From NCBI GenBank assembly GCA_016869145.1, contig VGEU01000026.1, positions 1-35,660 on the forward strand: a DNA stretch of 35,660 nt, given 5' to 3'. The position numbers and the translations under genes are program-made. Shown one piece after another: positions 8,372-17,098 of the stretch. Each line of letters begins with the position of its first letter. Positions within the stretch are counted from its first letter, which is position 1. The notes beneath the pieces are model-generated. The model searched no databases, was not told where the DNA came from, and worked only from the letters and a program-made list of their open reading frames with translations. Source of the DNA: Alphaproteobacteria bacterium. Its GTDB lineage: Bacteria; Pseudomonadota; Alphaproteobacteria; MPNO01; VGEU01.

Positions 8372-9721
8372 ATGGAATCGGGCGGCGAAGACAATCGGCT
8401 GACCGGACGGCTCCGCCGCTACACCCAGGTCGGGAGCGCGGTCGGCGGCCTCGCGGCGCGGCTCGCGGGCGAGCGCTATCTCGGCCTCAAGATCGATCGC
8501 GACAAGCACGCGGCCGAGCTCGCGCGCGCGCTCGGCGGCCTCAAGGGGCCGCTGATGAAGGTGGCGCAGATCATGTCGACGATCCCCGACATGTTGCCGC
8601 CGGAATATGTGAGCGAGCTCGCCCAGCTCCAGGCCGATGCGCCGCCGATGGGCTGGCTGTTCGTGCGCCGGCGCATGGCGGCCGAGCTCGGCGCCGACTG
8701 GCAGGGCCGGTTCAAGTCGTTCGAGCACCAGGCCGCGGCGGCGGCCTCGCTCGGCCAGGTGCACCGGGCCGTCGCCCGGGACGGCCAAGCGCTCGCATGC
8801 AAGCTGCAATATCCCGACATGCAGTCGGCGGTGGAAGCGGATCTTCGCCAGCTCAAGGTGATCTTCGCCGTCTATCGCCGCTACGACCGCGCGATCGATC
8901 CCATGGATATCCATGCCGAGATCGCGGCGCGTCTCCGCGAGGAGCTCGACTACGAACGCGAGGCGGCGCACATGCGGCTCTACGGTGCGATGCTCGCCGA
9001 CGAGGACGCCGTGCACGTGCCGGTCGCGGAGCCCGCGCTCTCGACGCGCCGGCTCCTCACCATGTCCTGGCTCGACGGCAAGCGCCTCCTCGAGTTCGCC
9101 GGCGCGAGCCAGGAGGCGCGCAACAGCGTCGCCTACAACATGTTCCGCGCCTGGTACGTGCCGTTCTACTACTACGGCGTCATCCACGGTGATCCGCATC
9201 TCGGCAACTACTCGGTGCGGCCGGACCTCGCCGTGAACCTTCTCGATTTCGGCTGCATCCGCATGTTCAAGTCGAGCTTCGTCGAGGGCGTGATCGATCT
9301 CTACCGCGCGCTCGAGACCGACGACCACGACCTCGCGATCCACGCCTACGAGACCTGGGGCTTCCGCAACCTCCCGAAGGAGGTGATCGCGGTGCTCAAT
9401 CTGTGGGCGGAGTTCGTCTATGCGCCGCTCCTCGAGGACCGCACGCGGCGCATCCAGGAGACCGACGGCACGATGTACGGTGCCCATGTCGCGGAGAAGG
9501 TGCACCGGGAACTGCGCCGTCTCGGCGGCGTCAAGCCGCCGCGCGAGTTCGTGCTCATGGATCGCGCCGCGATTGGGCTCGGCTCGGTGTTCCTGCATCT
9601 CAAGGCGGAGATCAACTGGCACCGCCTGTTCCAGGACCTGATCCAGGGCTTCGACGTGACGGCGCTCGAGCGCCGCCAGACGGCCGCGCTCACGGCGGCG
9701 GGCGTGCCGCCGACCGCCTAG
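8372..9721 (+). CDS. ABC1/UbiB (AarF) family atypical kinase
   Basis: Protein of 449 residues of the UbiB/ADCK family, which supports ubiquinone biosynthesis or lipid handling, usually through ATPase rather than protein-kinase activity. Visible elements: the signature helix GPLMKVAQIMST at 59-70 (the usual KxGQ reads KVAQ), the Ala-rich loop AAAAASLGQVHRA at 121-133 that replaces the glycine-rich loop, Lys144 in ACKLQYP, IHGDPHLGN at 271-279 and the LDFG metal-binding motif at 291-294. No clear C-terminal transmembrane pair is seen, unlike E. coli UbiB. The start is the ATG at 8372; a TTG at 8357 overlapping the pepF stop is an in-frame alternative. It converges on bioA, sharing 4 bases at the stops. 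coq9 at 18 kb is another ubiquinone-related gene. Confidence 0.87.
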   Translation: MESGGEDNRLTGRLRRYTQVGSAVGGLAARLAGERYLGLKIDRDKHAAELARALGGLKGPLMKVAQIMSTIPDMLPPEYVSELAQLQADAPPMGWLFVRRRMAAELGADWQGRFKSFEHQAAAAASLGQVHRAVARDGQALACKLQYPDMQSAVEADLRQLKVIFAVYRRYDRAIDPMDIHAEIAARLREELDYEREAAHMRLYGAMLADEDAVHVPVAEPALSTRRLLTMSWLDGKRLLEFAGASQEARNSVAYNMFRAWYVPFYYYGVIHGDPHLGNYSVRPDLAVNLLDFGCIRMFKSSFVEGVIDLYRALETDDHDLAIHAYETWGFRNLPKEVIAVLNLWAEFVYAPLLEDRTRRIQETDGTMYGAHVAEKVHRELRRLGGVKPPREFVLMDRAAIGLGSVFLHLKAEINWHRLFQDLIQGFDVTALERRQTAALTAAGVPPTA

Positions 9722-10953
9722 GCGCCCTGCACCAGCGCGACGACGGCGTCCGTCAACCGCGCGAGATCGTCGGCGCCGATCACCAAGGGCGGCGTCAGAT
9801 AGATCACGTCGCGGAGCGGGCGGATCCACGCGCCGCGCGCGACCGCGTGGGCGCGAGCGGCGGGGGCATCGATGAGGCGGTCCATCTGCACGACGCCGAT
9901 CGCGCCCTTGACGCGAACGTCGACGACGCCGGGCCGGAAGCGGCAGGCAGCGAGCGCGGTCGTCATCTGCGCGGCGATGTGCGCGACCTGATCGAGCCGC
10001 GGCTCGGTCTCGAACAGATCGAGCGAGGCGTTGGCGGCGGCGCAGGCGAGCGGGTTCGCCATGTAGGTCGGCCCGTGCATCAGCGCCTTCGCCGGGTCGT
10101 CGTCGAGGAAGGCGTCGAACACGCGCGCGGTCGCGACCGTCGCGGCGTGACCGATCGCCCCGCCGGTGAGCGCCTTTCCGATGCAGATGATGTCGGGCAC
10201 GATGGACGCCGCCTCGCACGCGAAGAGCGTGCCGGCGCGGCCGAACCCGGTCGCGATCTCATCGGCGATGAAAAGGATGTCGTGGCGCGCCGCGGCGGCG
10301 TGGATCGCTGCGAGATCCTCGGCGTCGTGGAACCGCATGCCGCCCGCCATCTGGACCAGAGGCTCGACGATGACCGCGGCGATCGAGGCGCGCTCGGCGG
10401 CGAGGAAGCGGTCGAAATCGCTCCGCTCCGCGCGCGTCCGCGGCAGCGGAACGACGAACTGCGCCGGCGCGATGCCGCGGAACAGCCGGTGCATCCCCTC
10501 GTCGGGATCGGTCACCGACATCGCGCCGAGCGTGTCGCCGTGATAGCCGTCGCGGAACGCGACGAACCGGGTGCGGCCGGCGACGCCGCGGTTGATCCAG
10601 AACTGGATCGCCATCTTGAGCGCGACCTCGACCGCGACGGAGCCCGAATCGGAAAAGAAGACGTGGTCGAGATCGCCGGGAAGAAGGGCCGCGAGGCGGC
10701 GGGCGAGGCGATCGGCGGGCGCGTGGGTGAGGCCGCCGAACATCACATGCGGCATGGCGTGGAGCTGGGCCTCGATCGCCGCGACGAGGTGCGGGTGGTT
10801 GTAGCCGTGACAGGCGGTCCACCACGATGCGACGCCGTCGACGAGGCGCCGTCCGTCGGCGAGGTGGATGCGGACCCCCTCGGTCGCCACCGCCTCCAAC
10901 GGCGCCGCCGCGGTCTTCATCTGCGCATAGGGGCGCCAGAGATGGCGGGTCAC
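9718..10953 (-). CDS. bioA: Adenosylmethionine--8-amino-7-oxononanoate aminotransferase
   Basis: PLP enzyme of 411 residues that converts 8-amino-7-oxononanoate to 7,8-diaminononanoate with S-adenosylmethionine as amino donor, the third of the four late biotin steps. BioA marks: GVASWWTACHGYNHP (Trp pair at 44-45), FSDSGSVAVEVALKMA, RDGYHGDTLGAMSV, ADEIATGFGR with Asp231 and the PLP lysine Lys260 in IGKALTGG. The start is the GTG at 10953, giving VTRHLWRPYAQM as in homologues; GAGG precedes it inside the end of bioB. A longer open frame reaching 11019 overlaps bioB and has no family support. It lies 4 bases after bioB, so bioB-bioA is an operon. Confidence 0.95.
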   Translation of the reverse strand: MTRHLWRPYAQMKTAAAPLEAVATEGVRIHLADGRRLVDGVASWWTACHGYNHPHLVAAIEAQLHAMPHVMFGGLTHAPADRLARRLAALLPGDLDHVFFSDSGSVAVEVALKMAIQFWINRGVAGRTRFVAFRDGYHGDTLGAMSVTDPDEGMHRLFRGIAPAQFVVPLPRTRAERSDFDRFLAAERASIAAVIVEPLVQMAGGMRFHDAEDLAAIHAAAARHDILFIADEIATGFGRAGTLFACEAASIVPDIICIGKALTGGAIGHAATVATARVFDAFLDDDPAKALMHGPTYMANPLACAAANASLDLFETEPRLDQVAHIAAQMTTALAACRFRPGVVDVRVKGAIGVVQMDRLIDAPAARAHAVARGAWIRPLRDVIYLTPPLVIGADDLARLTDAVVALVQGA

Positions 10954-10957
10954 GGCC

Positions 10958-11983
10958 TCAGCGCGCGGCCTCCCGCCGCGCCGTGAGCCCGAGCCGCTCG
11001 AACAACACGCGGTCCGCATCGGGGCGCGCGTTCGGCGTCGTCAGGAGCTTCTCGCCGTGGAAGATCGAGTTGGCGCCGGCGAGGAAGCAGAGTGCCTGGA
11101 TGCCGTCGTCCATGTCCTCGCGCCCCGCCGACAGCCGAACGACGGAGGCCGGCATCATCAGCCGCGCGACGGCGATCGTGCGCACGAGCTCGAACGGATC
11201 GATGGCGTCCGCCGTGGCGAGCGGCGTGCCGGGCGCGCGGACGAGGCGGTTGACGGGCACGCTCTCGGGATGGCGCGGCAGGTTCGCGAGCGTCACCAGC
11301 ATGCCGGCGCGATCGCGGCGGCTCTCGCCCATGCCGACGATGCCGCCCGAGCACACCGCGATGCCGGCCGCGCGCACATGACCGAGCGTGTCGAGCCGGT
11401 CCTGATAGGTCCGCGTCGTGATGATCGCGCCATAGAACTCGGGCGAGGTGTCGACGTTGTGGTTGTAGAAATCGAGACCGGCAGCCGCGAGCCGGGCCGC
11501 CTGCGCGGCCGTCAGCATGCCGGCGGTGACGCAGGTCTCGAGCCCTTCGGCCCTGACCGCCGCGATCATGGCGACGATCGCGTCGAGATCGCGGTCGCGC
11601 GGGCTCCGCCATGCCGCGCCCATGCAGAACCGGCTCGCCCCGTTGGCCTTCGCCGCGCGCGCCGCCGCGATCACCTCGTCGAGCGGCAACAGACGCTCGC
11701 GCCCGACGGCGGTGTCGTAATGCGCGCTCTGCGGACAGTATTTGCAGTCCTCCGGACAGCCGCCGGTCTTGACGCTGAGGAGCGTCGCGATCTCGACCGC
11801 GTTGGGATCGAAGTGCCGGCGATGGACGGTCTGCGCGGCATGGATCAGGTCGCTGAACGGCTGGTCGAACAACGCGAGCGCCTCGGCCGCGGTCCAGTCG
11901 TGGCGGAAGGGATCGCCGGACGTTGTGGCGGTGGACGTGACGGAGGCAGACGGGGCGGCGGCGTGCGCCGCGGCGACGGACAT
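10958..11983 (-). CDS. bioB: Biotin synthase (radical SAM)
   Basis: Protein of 341 residues that inserts sulfur into dethiobiotin, the last biotin step. The radical-SAM cluster motif is [14 protein letters not shown] with Cys76, Cys80 and Cys83. Further BioB signatures are [46 protein letters not shown] and [17 protein letters not shown]. Residues 1-23 are an Ala/Ser/Thr-rich extension before the conserved DW...F core, probably disordered. The ATG at 11983 is chosen because AGGAGT stands eight bases before it. The open frame continues upstream through the divergent promoter region, but without homology. It is first gene of bioBA and divergent from bioFD over 100 bases. Confidence 0.97.
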   Translation of the reverse strand: MSVAAAHAAAPSASVTSTATTSGDPFRHDWTAAEALALFDQPFSDLIHAAQTVHRRHFDPNAVEIATLLSVKTGGCPEDCKYCPQSAHYDTAVGRERLLPLDEVIAAARAAKANGASRFCMGAAWRSPRDRDLDAIVAMIAAVRAEGLETCVTAGMLTAAQAARLAAAGLDFYNHNVDTSPEFYGAIITTRTYQDRLDTLGHVRAAGIAVCSGGIVGMGESRRDRAGMLVTLANLPRHPESVPVNRLVRAPGTPLATADAIDPFELVRTIAVARLMMPASVVRLSAGREDMDDGIQALCFLAGANSIFHGEKLLTTPNARPDADRVLFERLGLTARREAAR

Positions 11984-12038
11984 CGTTGGGACTCCTGCGG
12001 CGGTGACGACGGGAAGGTAGTGGCGCCGTGGCGGCGGC

Positions 12039-12051
12039 GCAAATGGTTTGC
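12039..12051. promoter_or_regulatory. Palindrome in the bioB/bioF divergent promoter, possible operator
   Basis: GCAAATGGTTTGC is a perfect 5-bp inverted repeat around TGG. It is the only AT-richer patch between the divergent bio genes and overlaps the predicted -35 of bioF. It does not resemble the BioR box (TTATnnATAA) and only vaguely a half BirA operator. The role as a repressor site is inference from position. Confidence 0.3.
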
Positions 12052-12077
12052 CACGCGGACGCGGATTTCCGTATGGT
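12048..12077 (+). promoter_or_regulatory. Candidate bioF promoter giving a leaderless or near-leaderless mRNA
   Basis: TTGCCA at 12048-12053 and TATGGT at 12072-12077, 18 bases apart. The -10 ends only 6 bases before the bioF ATG, so transcription would begin at or next to the start codon. bioF indeed has no convincing Shine-Dalgarno sequence. Confidence 0.3.
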
Positions 12078-12083
12078 CGAGCC

Positions 12084-13238
12084 ATGCGCTCTCTCGATGC
12101 ATTCGCGCGGACGAAGCTCGATGCGCTCGAGCGTCGGCGGCTCCGCCGTACCTTGGCCGAGACCGACCGCGGCGATGCCATGGCCGCGCGGCGTGCGGAC
12201 CGGCCGCTGATCTCGTTCTGCGACAACGACTATCTCGGCCTGTCGCGGGATGCGGACGTCAAGGCGGCGGCCTGCGCCGCGATCGGGCGATATGGCGCCG
12301 GCGCCGGCGCGTCGCGGCTCGTCACCGGCAATCATCCACTCTATGCGACGCTCGAGGCGGCGCTCGCCCGGCTCAAGGGGAGCGAGGCGGCGTGCGTCTT
12401 CGGCAGCGGCTATCTCGCCAATGTCGGGATCGTGCCGAGCCTGGTCGGGCCGGACGACCTCCTCCTGATCGATGCGCTGGCGCACGCCTCGATGCATGCC
12501 GGCGCCAGGCTGTCGGGCGCGCGCGTTCTCACCTTCGCGCACAACGACGTCGACCATCTCGCGCGGCTTCTCGCGACGCACCGCGCCGCGCACGCGCGTT
12601 GCCTGGTCGAGACCGAGGGCGTGTTCAGCATGGACGGAGACCGCGCGCCGCTCGATGCGATCGCCGCGATCGCCGCGGCGAACGACGCCTGGCTCCTCGT
12701 CGACGACGCCCATGGCTTCGGCGTCCTCGGCGACGGGCGCGGCGCGCCCTTCGCGTTCGATCCGCCGGTCTCGGTTCCCCTCCATATGGGGACGCTCTCC
12801 AAGGCGGCGGGCGGCTATGGCGGCTATCTCTGCGCCAGTGCCGCCGTCGTCGATCTCGTGAAGACGCGGGCGCGGAGCTTCATCTACACGACCGGACTTC
12901 CGCCCAGCGTGATCGGCGCGGCGATCGCGGCGGTCGCGCGCATCGCGACCGATCGTGCGCTGACGGCGGCACCGCTCGCGAAGGCGCGCGTCTTCACCAC
13001 GCGCGCCGGGCTCGCGCCGGCGCAAAGCGCGATCGTCCCGATCGTGGTCGGCGCGCCCGACGACGCGCTCGCCGCCTCCGAGGCGCTCGCCGAACGGGGC
13101 TTCCTCGTCACCGCGATCCGGCCGCCGACCGTGCCCGAGGGAACCGCGCGGCTCCGCGTTACCTTCTCGGCGACGCATGACGACGGCGATATCGCCCGTC
13201 TCGCCGCGGCCGTCCGCGCGCTCGGGCTCGCCGGGTGA
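12084..13238 (+). CDS. bioF: 8-amino-7-oxononanoate synthase
   Basis: PLP-dependent alpha-oxoamine synthase of 384 residues that condenses pimeloyl thioester with alanine, the first late biotin step. Landmarks: [10 protein letters not shown] at 45-54, [19 protein letters not shown] at 73-91, [11 protein letters not shown] at 206-216 and the PLP lysine Lys240 in [13 protein letters not shown]. The length is normal for BioF. The ATG at 12084 fits the family N-terminus; an in-frame ATG at 12048 overlaps the promoter. No good ribosome-binding site is present (see the promoter entry). The stop overlaps the bioD start as GTGA, so bioF and bioD are translationally coupled. Confidence 0.95.
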   Translation: MRSLDAFARTKLDALERRRLRRTLAETDRGDAMAARRADRPLISFCDNDYLGLSRDADVKAAACAAIGRYGAGAGASRLVTGNHPLYATLEAALARLKGSEAACVFGSGYLANVGIVPSLVGPDDLLLIDALAHASMHAGARLSGARVLTFAHNDVDHLARLLATHRAAHARCLVETEGVFSMDGDRAPLDAIAAIAAANDAWLLVDDAHGFGVLGDGRGAPFAFDPPVSVPLHMGTLSKAAGGYGGYLCASAAVVDLVKTRARSFIYTTGLPPSVIGAAIAAVARIATDRALTAAPLAKARVFTTRAGLAPAQSAIVPIVVGAPDDALAASEALAERGFLVTAIRPPTVPEGTARLRVTFSATHDDGDIARLAAAVRALGLAG

Positions 13239-13909
13239 CGGCCCTGTTCGTGACCGGGTCGGGCACCGGCGTCGGCAAGACGCTGGTGACGGCGGCACTC
13301 GCGCACCAATTGCGCATGCAGGGCCGCGCCGTCACGGCGGTGAAGCCGGTGATCTCGGGCTTTGCGTCCGACGGGCCGTCCGACAGCCACGACCTCCTCG
13401 CCGCGCTCGGCCGGCCGGCGACGGCAGCGGCGATCGCCGCCGTCTCGCCGTGGCGCTTTGCCGCACCCCTCTCGCCCGACATGGCCGCCGCGCGCGAGGG
13501 GCGCCGGCTCGACGTCGCCGAGATCGTCGGCTTCTGCCGTGCCGGCGCGACCGGCGCGGGGGCGCTCCTCGTCGAAGGCGTCGGCGGCGTGATGGTTCCG
13601 CTCGGTGGCCGCGCCACGGTCCTCGACTGGATCGCCGCGCTGGGCTTCCCGGCCGTCCTTGTCGTCGGCAGCTATCTCGGCACGCTGAGCCATACCCTGA
13701 CGGCGGCGGCCGCGCTCGCCGGGCGCGGCGTCGCGCTGCGCGCGATCGTGGTGAGCGAATCGCCGGAAAGCCCGGTGCCGCCGGCCGAGACAGTCGCGAC
13801 ACTCGCCCGCCATGTGTCGGTTCCCCACCTCGTCGTCGTGCCCCGGTTGAGCGCGGCCGGGCCGCTCTGGGAAGTGGCGCCGGACCTGACCGCGATCGCG
13901 CTCGGGTGA
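13235..13909 (+). CDS. bioD: ATP-dependent dethiobiotin synthetase
   Basis: Protein of 224 residues that closes the ureido ring of dethiobiotin from diaminononanoate, CO2 and ATP. The P-loop is FVTGSGTGVGKT at 5-16, followed by the substrate segment VKPVISG and the switch-like VEGVGGVMVPLG at about 113-124, which is typical of BioD. It starts with GTG overlapping the bioF stop. It completes the set of four late biotin genes in the window. Downstream at 13923-13934 a 4-bp stem with a GAAA loop is present without a T-run, so where transcription ends is unclear; read-through into pntAA is possible. Confidence 0.94.
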   Translation: MTALFVTGSGTGVGKTLVTAALAHQLRMQGRAVTAVKPVISGFASDGPSDSHDLLAALGRPATAAAIAAVSPWRFAAPLSPDMAAAREGRRLDVAEIVGFCRAGATGAGALLVEGVGGVMVPLGGRATVLDWIAALGFPAVLVVGSYLGTLSHTLTAAAALAGRGVALRAIVVSESPESPVPPAETVATLARHVSVPHLVVVPRLSAAGPLWEVAPDLTAIALG

Positions 13910-13934
13910 GGCCGGCCGGCACGGGCGAAAGCCC

Positions 13935-13963
13935 TTGGCAAACCCGGGCCGAAACGGCATGTT
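13935..13963 (+). promoter_or_regulatory. Candidate pnt operon promoter
   Basis: TTGGCA at 13935-13940 and CATGTT at 13958-13963 are 17 bases apart, about 48 bases upstream of the pntAA start. The -35 is good and the -10 is weak. The proposal is by motif and spacing only. Confidence 0.3.
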
Positions 13964-14010
13964 CCAGCGCCCCTTGAACCCGCGTCAGGCGCCGTGACGA
14001 GCGACGGGAA

Positions 14011-15171
14011 ATGAGAATCGGCATACCCAAGGAACGTCGGCCGCACGAGTGCCGAGCGGCCGCCTCGCCCGCGACCGTCAAGAAATTCAAGGAATTGGGC
14101 TTCGACGTCGTGGTCGAGACGGGCGCCGGCGCCGGCTCGTCGATGGCCGATTCCGAGTTCGCCGCCGCCGGCGCGACGATCGCCGCCGACGCACGCGCCG
14201 CGCTCGCCGATGCCGACATCGTCCTCAAGGTGCAACGGCCGCTCGCGGCGGTCGAGGGCGGGCCGGACGAGCTCTCGCTGATGAAGCGGGGTGCGATCCT
14301 GATCGGCGGGCTGTCGGCGCTCGCCCACCGCGACCAGGTGGACGCCTACGCCAGAGCGGGCCTCACCGTTTTCGCGCTCGAGCTCCTGCCCCGCATCTCG
14401 CGCGCCCAGGCGATGGATATCCTCTCCTCGCAGTCGAACATCGCCGGCTACCGCGCCGTGATCGACGCGGCGCACGAATTCAACCGCGTGATGCCGATGA
14501 TGATGACCGCCTCGGGCACCATCCCGCCGGCGCGCGTGATCGTGCTCGGCGCGGGCGTCGCCGGGCTTCAGGCGATCGCAACCGCGCGCCGGCTCGGCGC
14601 CACGGTCACGGGCTATGACGTGCGCCCGGCCGTCAAGGAGCAGGTCGAGAGCCTCGGCGCCAAGTTCCTCGAGGTCGATCTCCAGGCGACCGGCAACGCC
14701 GAGACCGCCGGCGGCTATGCCCGCGAGATGGACGAGGACTATCGCCGCAAGCAGGAGATGGTCCTCCACGAGTCCTTGAAGAAACAGGACATCGCGATCT
14801 GCACGGCGCTGATCCCGGGGCGCAAGGCCCCCGTCCTCATCACCGCGGCGATGCTCGCCGACATGCGCCCGGGCTCGGTCGTCGTCGATCTCGCGGTCGA
14901 GCAGGGCGGCAACTGCGCCGGCAGCGAGCCGGGCCGCATCGTGACGACCGCCAACGGCGTCCGCATCATCGGCCACGCCAACGTGCCGAGTCGCTCGGCC
15001 GAGGATTCGACGGCGATGTATGCCAGGAACCTCCTCAATTTCCTGACACCGCTGGTCGATCGCGAGACGAAGGCGCTCAAGATCAACTGGGACGACGAGG
15101 TCGTGAAGGGATGCCTCGTCACGCGCGACGGCGCGGTGGTGCATCCCGGCCTCGCCGCCAAGACCGGCTGA
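14011..15171 (+). CDS. pntAA: NAD(P) transhydrogenase subunit alpha part 1 (domain I)
   Basis: Protein of 386 residues forming the soluble NAD(H)-binding domain I of proton-translocating transhydrogenase. Features: MRIGIPKERRPHECRAAASP start, the QDSN-type segment SSQSNIAGYRAVIDAA at about 145-160 and the Rossmann motif VLGAGVAGLQAIATARRLGA near 171-190, followed by GYDVRP. The later loop RKQEMVLHESLKKQDI is the flexible part that closes over NAD(H). The split alpha subunit (pntAA plus pntAB) is the alphaproteobacterial arrangement, as in Rhodospirillum. The complex uses proton entry to drive NADPH formation from NADH. It is followed after 18 bases by pntAB. The ATG is preceded by ACGGGAA, a modest ribosome-binding site. 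Confidence 0.96.
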   Translation: MRIGIPKERRPHECRAAASPATVKKFKELGFDVVVETGAGAGSSMADSEFAAAGATIAADARAALADADIVLKVQRPLAAVEGGPDELSLMKRGAILIGGLSALAHRDQVDAYARAGLTVFALELLPRISRAQAMDILSSQSNIAGYRAVIDAAHEFNRVMPMMMTASGTIPPARVIVLGAGVAGLQAIATARRLGATVTGYDVRPAVKEQVESLGAKFLEVDLQATGNAETAGGYAREMDEDYRRKQEMVLHESLKKQDIAICTALIPGRKAPVLITAAMLADMRPGSVVVDLAVEQGGNCAGSEPGRIVTTANGVRIIGHANVPSRSAEDSTAMYARNLLNFLTPLVDRETKALKINWDDEVVKGCLVTRDGAVVHPGLAAKTG

Positions 15172-15189
15172 ACACGGAGGTCGAGCGAC

Positions 15190-15543
15190 ATGGGCAACGA
15201 TCCCGCCGCAGCCGCGGCATTGGCGGCGAAGATCGCCGGGCAGGGCGGCGCCGTCGGCTCGGGCGACAGCTTCATCGCGCTGTTCACCGTGTTCGTCCTC
15301 GCCGTGTTCGTCGGCTACTACGTGGTTTGGAACGTGACGCCGGCGCTGCACTCCCCGCTCATGAGCGTGACCAACGCGATCTCGTCCGTGATCATCGTCG
15401 GCGCGCTGATCGCCGCCGGTCCGGTCGAGTTCAACCTGTCGAAGATCATGGGCTTCGTCGCGGTGGTGCTCGCGGCGATCAACATCTTCGGCGGGTTCAT
15501 CGTCTCGCAGCGCATGCTGCAGATGTACCGCAAGAAGAAATAA
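15190..15543 (+). CDS. pntAB: NAD(P) transhydrogenase subunit alpha part 2 (membrane)
   Basis: Protein of 117 residues with three hydrophobic helices at roughly 32-52, 60-80 and 85-107 and the conserved loop [15 protein letters not shown]-like stretch (here [20 protein letters not shown]). It is the membrane part of the split alpha subunit; together with PntB it forms the proton channel. The N-terminal 25 residues are Ala/Gly-rich and probably flexible, linking to domain I. A strong GGAGG precedes the ATG. It lies between pntAA and pntB with short gaps, so the three are co-expressed. Confidence 0.95.
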   Translation: MGNDPAAAAALAAKIAGQGGAVGSGDSFIALFTVFVLAVFVGYYVVWNVTPALHSPLMSVTNAISSVIIVGALIAAGPVEFNLSKIMGFVAVVLAAINIFGGFIVSQRMLQMYRKKK

Positions 15544-15559
15544 CCGCGAGAGGCGCGCC

Positions 15560-16954
15560 TTGTCCCACAGCCTGACCGCGCTCGCCTATCTGATCGCCGC
15601 GATCTGTTTCATCATGTCGCTGCGCGGCCTGTCCTCGCCGGAGACGGCGCGGCGCGGCAATGCGATCGGCATCGCCGGCATGGTGATCGCGATCCTGACG
15701 ACGCTCGCCAATCCCGGCGTCCTCAGCTACGAGCTGATCATCGTCGGCCTCGTGATCGGCGGCGCGATCGGCACCGTGATCGCGCTCAAGATCAAGATGA
15801 CGGCGCTGCCGCAGCTCGTCGCCGCGTTCCACAGCCTCGTCGGCCTCGCCGCCGTGTTCGTCGCGACCGCCGCGCTCTACGCGCCGCAGGCCTATGGGAT
15901 CGGCGCGATCGGAAGCATCCATGTCGCGAGCCTCATCGAGATGACGCTCGGCACCGCGATCGGCGCGATCACGTTCTCGGGCTCGATCGTCGCCTTCGCC
16001 AAGCTCCAGGGTCTCGTCTCCGGCGCGCCGGTTGTCTTCCCCGGTCAGCATCCGCTCAATGCGCTGATCGGGATCGCGATCATCGGCATCGGCGCGTGGT
16101 TCTGCATCACCGAGCGCTACGACCTCTATTGGATCGTGGTCGGGCTCGCGTTCCTGGTCGGCTTTCTCCTCATCGTTCCGATCGGCGGCGCCGACATGCC
16201 GGTCGTCATTTCGATGCTCAACTCCTATTCGGGCTGGGCCGCCTGCGGCATCGGCTTCACGCTCGGCAACACGCTCCTCATCATCACCGGCGCGCTGGTC
16301 GGCTCGTCCGGCGCCATCCTGAGCTACATCATGTGCAAGGGGATGAACCGGTCGTTCTTCAACGTCATCCTCGGCGGCTTCGGCGCCGAGGGCGATGCGG
16401 CCGCGGCGGCGGCGCGGTTCAAGGACAAGGCGGTCAAGTCGGGGAGCGCCGAGGACGCCGCCTTCATCATGAAGAACGCCTCCAAGGTGATCATCGTGCC
16501 GGGCTACGGCATGGCGGTCGCCCAGGCGCAGCACGCGCTCCGCGAGATGGCCGATACGCTCAAGAAGGAGGGCGTGCAGGTTTCCTACGCGATCCACCCG
16601 GTCGCCGGCCGCATGCCGGGCCACATGAACGTCCTCCTCGCCGAGGCGAGCGTTCCCTATGACGAGGTGTTCGAGCTCGAGGAGATCAACCACGAGTTCT
16701 CGACTGCCGATGTCGCCTATGTCATCGGCGCCAACGACGTCACCAACCCGGCCGCGAAGACCGATCCGGCGAGCCCGATCTACGGCATGCCCGTGCTCGA
16801 CGTCGAAAAGGCGAAGACGGTGCTGTTCGTCAAACGCTCGATGGCCGCGGGCTATGCCGGCGTCGACAACGAACTCTTCTTCCGCGACAACACGATGATG
16901 CTGTTCGGCGACGCGAAGAAGATGACCGAGGAGATCCTGCGCTCGGTGCACTGA
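15560..16954 (+). CDS. pntB: NAD(P) transhydrogenase subunit beta
   Basis: Protein of 464 residues. The N-terminal 270 residues carry about nine membrane helices of domain II, and the C-terminal part is the NADP(H)-binding domain III with VPGYGMAVAQAQHAL near 313-327 and VIGANDVTNPAAKTDP near 390-405. The start is a TTG at 15560 preceded by GAGAGGCG; it yields MSHSLTALAYLIAAICFIMS, the conserved PntB N-terminus, so the rare start codon is well supported. It is the last gene of the pnt operon and is followed by the triplicated hairpin region. Confidence 0.95.
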   Translation: MSHSLTALAYLIAAICFIMSLRGLSSPETARRGNAIGIAGMVIAILTTLANPGVLSYELIIVGLVIGGAIGTVIALKIKMTALPQLVAAFHSLVGLAAVFVATAALYAPQAYGIGAIGSIHVASLIEMTLGTAIGAITFSGSIVAFAKLQGLVSGAPVVFPGQHPLNALIGIAIIGIGAWFCITERYDLYWIVVGLAFLVGFLLIVPIGGADMPVVISMLNSYSGWAACGIGFTLGNTLLIITGALVGSSGAILSYIMCKGMNRSFFNVILGGFGAEGDAAAAAARFKDKAVKSGSAEDAAFIMKNASKVIIVPGYGMAVAQAQHALREMADTLKKEGVQVSYAIHPVAGRMPGHMNVLLAEASVPYDEVFELEEINHEFSTADVAYVIGANDVTNPAAKTDPASPIYGMPVLDVEKAKTVLFVKRSMAAGYAGVDNELFFRDNTMMLFGDAKKMTEEILRSVH

Positions 16955-16984
16955 GCGCGGCGCAGCGCCGGGCGTCACGATCGG

Positions 16985-17074
16985 ACAACACACAGGCCGC
17001 GCGAGGCGGCCCCAACAACACAAAGGCCGCGCGAGGCGGCCCCAACAACACAAAGGCCGCACGAGGCGGCCTTT
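16985..17074. repeat. Three tandem 30-bp units, each containing a terminator-like hairpin
   Basis: Three head-to-tail copies of exactly 30 bases (16985-17014, 17015-17044, 17045-17074). Each has the stem GGCCGC/GCGGCC with a 5-base loop, preceded by ACAACACAA. Units 1 and 2 differ at one base. Unit 3 differs in one loop base and ends in CTTT instead of CCCA. On the plus strand only unit 3 is followed by a T-run. On the minus strand each hairpin is followed by a T-rich stretch such as TTTGTGTTGTT, so the array could act three times on transcripts from rpsU. Open frames across it encoding repeated CCWGRLARP-type peptides are artefacts of the repeat. Confidence 0.8.
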
Positions 17075-17076
17075 TT
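17052..17076 (+). terminator. Rho-independent terminator of the pnt operon
   Basis: AAAGGCCGC and GCGGCCTTT form a 9-bp stem around ACGAG, with five Ts at 17072-17076. It lies about 100 bases after the pntB stop and between convergent pntB and rpsU. Because of the A-tract on the 5' side it should work in both directions. Confidence 0.85.
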
Positions 17077-17098
17077 CGTGTCGGCGCGTGGCGGCCGG

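Noticed and set aside
8213-10219. Antisense open frame of 668 codons across the UbiB-like gene and bioA
   Set aside because: It covers two clear genes of different strands, so it cannot be real coding along its length. It is a GC-rich shadow.
16830-17062. Minus-strand frames encoding repeated CCWGRLARP-like peptides
   Set aside because: They translate the 30-bp terminator repeat, and 30 bases keep the frame. No ribosome-binding site is present.
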